Assembly: GCA_964550175.1 (NCBI GenBank)
Contig: CAZJXP010000001.1
Span: 248,001-312,000, forward strand
Length of the DNA: 64,000 bases
Reading direction: 5' to 3'
Source: DSQK01 sp964550175
GTDB lineage: Archaea > Nanobdellota > Nanobdellia > Woesearchaeales > ARS49
In this document: positions 59,456 through 64,000 of the stretch, one piece after another
Position numbering within the stretch: the stretch's first letter is position 1
Layout of the letters: each line of letters starts with the position of its first letter
The notes under the pieces: generated by a model
What the model saw: the letters and a program-made list of their open reading frames with translations, nothing else
Told to the model about the DNA's origin: nothing
Databases searched by the model: none
Position numbers and translations under genes: made by a program

Positions 59456-60706
59456 ATGGTAAAGATATCTAACGCAAAATCACTTTCCTCCTCTCCTGCC
59501 ACGAAGGCGTGCGTCGAAATTCTTAATGCCGCCCTTGACGCAGTCAATCCTGAGAAGGCGCTGGCCGAGAAAGTCAGAGTATTGGGCGACACGCTGCACG
59601 TTGATGACAAGCGCTACGATTTGACGCGGTACAAGCGACTCTTTGTCGTTGGCGCGGGAAAAGCGTCTGGCACGATGGCCGCGCTGCTCGAAAAGATGCT
59701 CGGCAACCGGATAACGAAAGGAATGCTGATTGATATTACGCCGCTAAAATTAAAACACATCACGGTTGTCGCAGGCGACCATCCGGTCGTTTCGTTGAAT
59801 AACGTCAATTACACGAAAAAGATTCTTCAAATTACAAAAGACATGAACGTCAACGACTTGGTCCTCTGCGTCTTTTCCGGCGGTGGCTCGGCGTTATTTT
59901 CCGATCCTCGCATTCCGCTGGCAAAATATCAGGAGTTGAGCAAATCGTTATTACGTTCGGGCGCGACCATTCAGGAATTTAACACGGTGCGTAAGCACCT
60001 CGATTCCGTGAAGGGCGGACGGTTTGCGTCGCATTTGTTCCCGGCGACGGTCGTCACGCTGATGATCTCTGACGTGCCGGGCAACGACCCGTCGTTCATC
60101 GCGTCCGGACCGACGGTGCATGATTCGACGACAGTGAAGGATTCGCAACGTATCCTCGCAAAGTACGGACTTCCTCAGCCTGCATTTTCCGAAACCCCGA
60201 AAGAGACGTTCTCAAAAGTACAAAATTTGATTTTCCTTGACAACGGCAACGCCATCCGGGCGATGGCGAAGAAAGCCGAAGAGCTTCATTTGACGCCGGT
60301 TATCATCGGCGATCGATTGTCCGGCGAAGCGCGCGAGATGGGCATCACGCTGCTGCACAAGCTCGGCAAAAAGACCGCCGTCATCGGCGCGGGCGAAACT
60401 ACTGTTACGGTTAAAGGAAAAGGAAAAGGCGGACGCAACCAAGAATTAGTCTTGGGTAGCGTCATCGCATTATCTGAAATGAAAAACACGGCATTAGCTT
60501 CGATGGGAACGGACGGCCGGGACAACTCCGACGTCGCGGGCGCGATCGCCGACGAAAAAACATTATTCCTGGTGAAAAATCTCGACGTGAAAACGTTCTT
60601 GAACGCGAACAACTCCTACGAGTACTGGAAGAAAACGAAACGGCACATCAAGACCGGACCGACGGGAACGAACGTCTCGGATGTCATGCTCGCAGTCCGA
60701 CTTTAA
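59456..60706 (+). CDS. Glycerate 2-kinase (MOFRL family)
   Basis: 416 residues from the ATG at 59456; an ATG at 59393 would add 21 low-complexity residues, and the promoter box (TTTTTAAATG, about 59371-59380) fits either. GAGKASGTMAALLEK, VLCVFSGGGSALFSDPRI, EFNTVRKHLDSVKGGR, and the MOFRL C-domain (GETTVTVKGKGKGGRNQELV, ASMGTDGRDNSDVAGA) are typical. It phosphorylates glycerate at C2, giving 2-phosphoglycerate for enolase, as in non-phosphorylating Entner-Doudoroff pathways. Confidence 0.92.
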   Translation: MVKISNAKSLSSSPATKACVEILNAALDAVNPEKALAEKVRVLGDTLHVDDKRYDLTRYKRLFVVGAGKASGTMAALLEKMLGNRITKGMLIDITPLKLKHITVVAGDHPVVSLNNVNYTKKILQITKDMNVNDLVLCVFSGGGSALFSDPRIPLAKYQELSKSLLRSGATIQEFNTVRKHLDSVKGGRFASHLFPATVVTLMISDVPGNDPSFIASGPTVHDSTTVKDSQRILAKYGLPQPAFSETPKETFSKVQNLIFLDNGNAIRAMAKKAEELHLTPVIIGDRLSGEAREMGITLLHKLGKKTAVIGAGETTVTVKGKGKGGRNQELVLGSVIALSEMKNTALASMGTDGRDNSDVAGAIADEKTLFLVKNLDVKTFLNANNSYEYWKKTKRHIKTGPTGTNVSDVMLAVRL

Positions 60707-60798
60707 TTTCTCAAAATGATTGTTCTTGTTTTCTCGACGACAGAAAAAATAGTTCACAACATTTATATGGTTAGACGACGTATGCTTGAGTACAGGTA

Positions 60799-60848
60799 GA
60801 TGGTGCCAATACACAAAATAGGTGAAGCACCTCAAGACCGACACCATC
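60799..60848 (+). repeat. Hairpin unit 1 of the tandem RNA
   Basis: Stem GATGGTG/CACCATC; internal loop contains TACACAAA on one side and AAGACCGA on the other; apical hairpin AGGTG-AAG-CACCT. About 60-65 percent of positions match unit 2 by eye. Confidence 0.65.
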
Positions 60849-60906
60849 ACGCCTGAGAAGAGCGACAGAAAGAAACAGCCGAAATAGCTAGAGTAGGAAG
60901 CGGGCT

Positions 60907-60957
60907 GATGGTGCCTCTACACAAACGAGGTGATGGCCAACCGAGATTGACACCATC
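60907..60957 (+). repeat. Hairpin unit 2 of the tandem RNA
   Basis: Stem GATGGTG/CACCATC identical to unit 1; internal loop TACACAAA versus GAGATTGA; apical part AGGTGATGGCCAACC pairs less well than in unit 1. Confidence 0.65.
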
Positions 60958-60997
60958 GGCCATATTTTTATTTTTCTTAGAGAACATTACTCTTGAA

Positions 60998-61897
60998 CTA
61001 GACTTCAGCATCATCGCAGCTGATTCTTCCGCCATCGAGATCGTAGCTCATCTTAAGCCAGCTCAACCGCAGGCTCTTCGCCAGTTCGCAGAAATCTTCA
61101 GTTTCGAGCTCGTATTCGACGCCGAAAACCGCTTTCTCGTTTTCTATAAACGGCAAAACTCTCTCGCATTCATCGTACTCGAAACATTGCTCGTTGACGG
61201 CGAAATCGAAGTGGTCGACTAACTCAGGAATCTGGTCCAAATCATTTTTCAGGCCGATGGACAATTTCCGTTTGTGCGCCTCATCGGCCAGCCATTTGTT
61301 GTACGCCAACTGGGCTTGCGCCGTCAAGGAAAAACCGTTATCGTTCAGATACCCGTCAACATTGTCAGGTTCTACTCCGTCGCAGCCTTTTTCAACGGCC
61401 AAATCAAATCTTTTTCGCATAATAGGCGCGAGCAAGTCTATTCTTGACACATCAAGCCATTTCTCATCTTCCCAGCCTTCCAACGTATTGCCCAAAACCT
61501 CTTGTGGAAACTCAGCCTCGTCGGCTCTCCAGTCTTCGTAGCTTCCGGCGCTGAAGTAGCAGATGACCTTGATTTCTTTGCGCTGCAATTCTTTGATATC
61601 CTCTTTCGACGCATCAAACAAGTCGATATCATACATATCGACCGGATAATTCAAGTTAAGATCTCCCGCAAGTTGCCATTGCCAAGACGTTTTCGGAGCA
61701 GGTTTCCACCACGTAGTTTCGAGCGGGACAAAAGAGGACGTAACTTGTTCTACCACTGGCGTCGCATTTTGTTCTGACGTGCTGTTGACCACAATCTCAG
61801 GAGCGGGCGGTGCTGCGATGAGCGGTTCTGCTTTTTCTTGAACGCAGCCGCTGACAAGAAGAAGCCCGATTAATACTTGCCAGAGTTTCATTTCCAA
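60998..61897 (-). CDS. GH114-type (endo-alpha-1,4-polygalactosaminidase-like) lipoprotein
   Basis: 299 residues. Lipobox LLLVSGC (Cys18) and a Pro/Ala/Val-rich linker (25-60) precede a TIM-barrel domain: TSWQWQLAGDLNLNYPVDMY, VICYFSAGSYEDWRADEAEF, GCDGVEPDNVDGYLNDNGF, LSIGLKNDLDQIPEL, AVNEQCFEYDEC. These are GH114 hallmarks; D and E of VEPDNVDGY and NEQC are probable catalytic residues. It should sit outside the cell and cut galactosamine-type polysaccharides. The start overlaps enolase's stop by ten bases; an ATG two codons later is possible. Confidence 0.9.
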   Translation of the reverse strand: MEMKLWQVLIGLLLVSGCVQEKAEPLIAAPPAPEIVVNSTSEQNATPVVEQVTSSFVPLETTWWKPAPKTSWQWQLAGDLNLNYPVDMYDIDLFDASKEDIKELQRKEIKVICYFSAGSYEDWRADEAEFPQEVLGNTLEGWEDEKWLDVSRIDLLAPIMRKRFDLAVEKGCDGVEPDNVDGYLNDNGFSLTAQAQLAYNKWLADEAHKRKLSIGLKNDLDQIPELVDHFDFAVNEQCFEYDECERVLPFIENEKAVFGVEYELETEDFCELAKSLRLSWLKMSYDLDGGRISCDDAEV

Positions 61898-63180
61898 CAG
61901 TACCTATCACACACTTTCGCCTTTGAACCGAGCTTCTCTTCGATCCTGAGGAGCTGGTTGTACTTGCTCGTGCGTTCTCCTCGCGCGGGAGCGCCGGCCT
62001 TGATCTGCTGATGCCCCAATCCGACGGCTAAGTCGGAAATGAAGTGGTCCTCGGTTTCGCCGCTTCTATGCGAGACCATGACGTTCCAATTCGAGTTTGA
62101 CGCAAGCTTTGCGGCGTCTAACGCTTCGGTCAATGTGCCAATCTGGTTGATTTTGAGCAGAAGACAGTTGGCTGATTTTGATTTAATGGCTTGCCTTATC
62201 CTGTGGACGTTCGTGACTGTTAAATCGTCTCCGACAATTTGGGCTTTGCCCTTGAACTTTTTTGTTAATGTTGCGAAGTCGGCGAAGGCCTCCTGGTGGA
62301 ACGGGTCCTCGATGCTGATGATTGGATATTTTTTAACAAGCGCTTGGTAGACGTCGCTTAGTTCTCCTGCTGAAAGCGTCTTTCCGCGAACAAGATAGCG
62401 TCCGTTTTTGAAAAACTCTGAGGCTGCGACGTCGATGGCGAACTTGACCTGCTTGTCGTAGCCTAAACTTTCGACGGCTTCGGACAGAAGCTCCAGCGGC
62501 TCCTCGATGAGCTCGCACACCTTCGTCCCGCCGCCATCGCAGTGCGGGGTAAAACCTCCTTCGTCGCCGACATTCGCGGCTTCCTTGCCGTATCTTTTGA
62601 TGAGTAGTTCCCTGAGCGCATGGTAGGTTTCGGTGCCAATTCGCAACGATTCGGCGAACGTCTTTCCAAAAGGCACGATCATGAACTCCTGGAATTCAAT
62701 GTTTGTTCCGGCGTGGCGGCCGCCGTTGATGACGTTCATGAACGGCGCTGGCAAGACAAATTTCTTGTTGTTTGCCAAAGAACCGAGATACTCGTACCTG
62801 TGGGTGTTGCTTGTTACGGCGGCTGCTTTCGCGCACGCCAAAGAAACGCCCATAATCGCGTTCGCGCCTAATACTGATTTATTCGCCGTGCCGTCAAGGT
62901 CAATCATCACTTCGTCGATCTGGCGCTGATGCCTGACGTCCATTCCGATTAAGCGCGATGCGATTGCGCGGTTGACGTTTCTGACGGCATTGAGCACGCC
63001 TTTGCCTTGATAACGTTTGCCGCCATCCCTGAGCTCAAGAGCTTCGTGGATTCCCGTTGACGCGCCCGAGGGGACCATTTCTCGTCCAAATCCGTTCGAG
63101 GTGTGGACGTCGACCTCGACCGTAGGGTTGCCTCTGCTGTCAAGAACTTCCCTCGCAAGAACTTTCGTTATCGTGAACAT
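61888..63180 (-). CDS. eno: Enolase
   Basis: 430 residues, complete. VLDSRGNPTVEVDV, PSGASTGIHEALELRDG (flexible loop), NVGDEGGFTPHC, the metal ligands in AIDVAASEF, SIEDPFHQEAF and IVGDDLTVTN, and the C-terminal MVSHRSGETEDHFISDLAVG are all present. It dehydrates 2-phosphoglycerate to PEP, downstream of the phosphoglycerate mutase and glycerate kinase in this window. Confidence 0.97.
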   Translation of the reverse strand: MFTITKVLAREVLDSRGNPTVEVDVHTSNGFGREMVPSGASTGIHEALELRDGGKRYQGKGVLNAVRNVNRAIASRLIGMDVRHQRQIDEVMIDLDGTANKSVLGANAIMGVSLACAKAAAVTSNTHRYEYLGSLANNKKFVLPAPFMNVINGGRHAGTNIEFQEFMIVPFGKTFAESLRIGTETYHALRELLIKRYGKEAANVGDEGGFTPHCDGGGTKVCELIEEPLELLSEAVESLGYDKQVKFAIDVAASEFFKNGRYLVRGKTLSAGELSDVYQALVKKYPIISIEDPFHQEAFADFATLTKKFKGKAQIVGDDLTVTNVHRIRQAIKSKSANCLLLKINQIGTLTEALDAAKLASNSNWNVMVSHRSGETEDHFISDLAVGLGHQQIKAGAPARGERTSKYNQLLRIEEKLGSKAKVCDRYCWK

Positions 63181-63202
63181 TCGCGGCCTCTTTTGAGGCT
63201 GA

Positions 63203-63463
63203 TTAAGAAGACGGGCTTTTTAAGCTTGCCGAACGGATAGCGTTGCGCAATGCGCGATGGTACTTGCCGAGCTCCTCAACGACGGCGAGCGGCTTTCCGT
63301 TCTCGTACGAAAACTTGTTCGTGTACTCGCGCCAGTGTTCCGCGGGCCAGACGATATTGCCATGGACGACCTCGATGAACCTCAGTTCAGGATGGTTTCT
63401 ATCTACGAGCTGTAGCTCCATGTGCGCACGCTTGACGAGCTCTTCGACCGGTTCCATGCTCAA
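63203..63463 (-). CDS. Small hypothetical protein upstream of enolase
   Basis: 86 residues; an ATG at 63457 is an alternative start. Mixed strands and helices (HPELRFIEVVHGNIVWPAEH), with no motif recognised. It is 22 bases upstream of eno on the same strand and probably cotranscribed. A TTTTAAATG-like box (about 63480-63488, minus-strand CATTTAAAAG) would serve the transcript. Confidence 0.55.
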   Translation of the reverse strand: MSMEPVEELVKRAHMELQLVDRNHPELRFIEVVHGNIVWPAEHWREYTNKFSYENGKPLAVVEELGKYHRALRNAIRSASLKSPSS

Positions 63464-63519
63464 TTCGGAATAAAAACCCCTTTTAAATGTTGCGGATGGG
63501 AATTTGCTGGCACCGCGTT

Positions 63520-63607
63520 ACTTTTTACCGCCCAGTTTTGTTCCGTTACGGCATCAATTCTGAATACACTCGAGCTCACGGTACGACCAATATCGCCGGT
63601 AAAAAGT
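63520..63607. repeat. Dispersed palindrome, copy H
   Basis: ACTTTTTACCGCCCAGTTTT at the left and CGACCAATATCGCCGG then TAAAAAGT at the right form an 88-base unit with terminal inverted ACTTTTTACCG/CGGTAAAAAGT. Its arms match copies A, B and E. Located between two minus-strand genes. Confidence 0.75.
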
Positions 63608-63633
63608 GCGACGCAGAAAAGAGCTACCTGGGC

Positions 63634-64000
63634 TCATGCAATAACATTTTGCTCTTCCGCAACAACCTCTTCCGGTGGCTTCATGAACTCGAATTTCAAT
63701 TGGCCTGTGCGTTTCCTTTTTTTCACGGGCTTTTCTATGCCGTCGTACAAATCGACGTCCGCGTCCGGGTTGAACGTAGGCTTCGCCATCGAGAACATCT
63801 CGTTCTGGAAGAGCCCTGGAATGAACGACTCTTTCTTCTGCTCGTAGCGCTCGTCGCACGGCTTTCTAACTAGGCAATATGAGCAATGAGCGGCGATGTC
63901 CTCCTCGAAGATGCCCGAACGGATCTTTTGCTCGGCGTCGGCAATCTTGTCAAGCAAATCGAAGAAATCCTCCTTCGTTCGTCTTGGAGCGTAGATGACC
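63634..64000 (-). CDS. C-terminal part of a Cys-containing protein, truncated at the window edge
   Basis: The frame stays open to the window end (reading VIYAPRRTKEDFFDLLDKIA at the edge), so the gene begins outside. The visible 122 residues include HCSYCLVRKPCDERYEQKK, a cluster reminiscent of the C-terminal iron-sulfur cysteines of Cas4/RecB-like PD-(D/E)xK nucleases, then a charged Pro-rich tail. The nuclease idea is tentative because the catalytic part is not visible. Confidence 0.55.
   Translation of the reverse strand, partial: VIYAPRRTKEDFFDLLDKIADAEQKIRSGIFEEDIAAHCSYCLVRKPCDERYEQKKESFIPGLFQNEMFSMAKPTFNPDADVDLYDGIEKPVKKRKRTGQLKFEFMKPPEEVVAEEQNVIA

Larger units (their letters stand above)
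60788..60976 (+). ncRNA. Probable new ncRNA with two homologous hairpins
   Basis: No gene lies between 60707 and 60997. ACATTTATATGG (about 60757-60768) is a TATA box; transcription would start near 60788. Two 50-base hairpins follow at 60799-60848 and 60907-60957. Both begin GATGGTGCC, both carry TACACAAA and then AGGTGA, and both close with GACACCATC, giving the same 7-pair stem, internal loop and small apical hairpin. A T-rich terminator (ATATTTTTATTTTTCTT, 60962-60978) ends the unit. This looks like a stand-alone structured RNA. Confidence 0.6.

Noticed and set aside
60907..60957. Fluoride riboswitch, from GGTGATGGCC...AACCG in unit 2
   Set aside because: The CTGATGA closing segment and pseudoknot partner are missing, unit 1 lacks the motif, and the element is a terminated stand-alone transcript rather than a leader.
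1..64000. CRISPR array or integrase/transposase genes
   Set aside because: No regularly spaced repeats and no recombinase or transposase motifs were seen; the partial Cas4-like cysteine cluster at 63634 is not enough to claim a CRISPR locus.

Overview
The window looks like a chromosome segment from an archaeon, most likely a DPANN-type lineage (Woesearchaeota or Pacearchaeota-like; the exact phylum is inference). Archaeal marks seen directly are a translation initiation factor 1A gene, a Dph2-like diphthamide gene, TrmB and membrane-anchored winged-helix regulators, and TATA boxes about 26 bases upstream of many first-gene start codons, which implies leaderless transcripts. Genes inside operons tend to overlap by 1-4 bases or carry GGAGG-like sites. 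Several genes are of bacterial flavour: LspA, NrdR, a class II ribonucleotide reductase and PduO.

Layout. 1-4.3 kb: small conserved genes, lspA, aIF-1A and a CBS-domain protein. 4.3-8.5 kb: a glycogen-type cluster (regulator, glycosyltransferase, GH57 enzyme) followed by three paralogous small proteins. 8.5-10.3 kb: two toxin-antitoxin-like pairs (HEPN/MNT and AbrB/RelE). 10.3-14.6 kb: large envelope proteins. 14.6-19.4 kb: an AT-rich accessory cluster of two glycosyltransferases, an unrecognised 427-residue protein, an aminoglycoside-phosphotransferase-fold kinase and a peptidase S51 homologue. 19.4-24 kb: SIMPL protein, membrane HTH protein, glycogen debranching enzyme and GalT. 24-30 kb: a truncated Hel308-like helicase, lipoproteins, small membrane proteins and a cytoplasmic subtilase. 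30-32 kb: a ribonucleotide reductase homologue with an ATP cone but no catalytic cysteines. 32-36 kb: ferredoxin, VIT1/CCC1-type protein, superoxide dismutase and a lipoprotein cyclophilin. 36-41 kb: the nrdR-nrdJ-unknown-cobalamin adenosyltransferase operon. 41-44.9 kb: TrmB, two base-excision-repair glycosylases, GNAT and an RNase H-fold nuclease. 45-48 kb: a 1040-residue Cys-rich surface protein. 48-64 kb: small membrane/HTH pair, TraB-like protein, partial Dph2, DUF192 lipoprotein, SppA, Ca-type P-ATPase, GT3 glycogen synthase, phosphoglycerate mutase, PRPP synthetase, glycerate kinase, a GH114 lipoprotein and enolase.

Physiology suggested: storage polysaccharide synthesis and breakdown feeding lower glycolysis, B12-dependent deoxynucleotide synthesis with NrdR control, and a lipoprotein-decorated envelope (five lipobox proteins plus LspA).

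The most unusual signals are: (1) the cysteine-free RNR paralogue, which could be an ATP-cone regulatory subunit for the cone-less NrdJ; (2) a family of short dispersed imperfect palindromes with conserved ends and variable interior hairpins, two copies of which lie in frame inside coding sequences; (3) a probable new ncRNA at 60788-60976 built from two homologous 50-base hairpins; (4) a short leaderless ORF and inverted repeat in front of nrdR.
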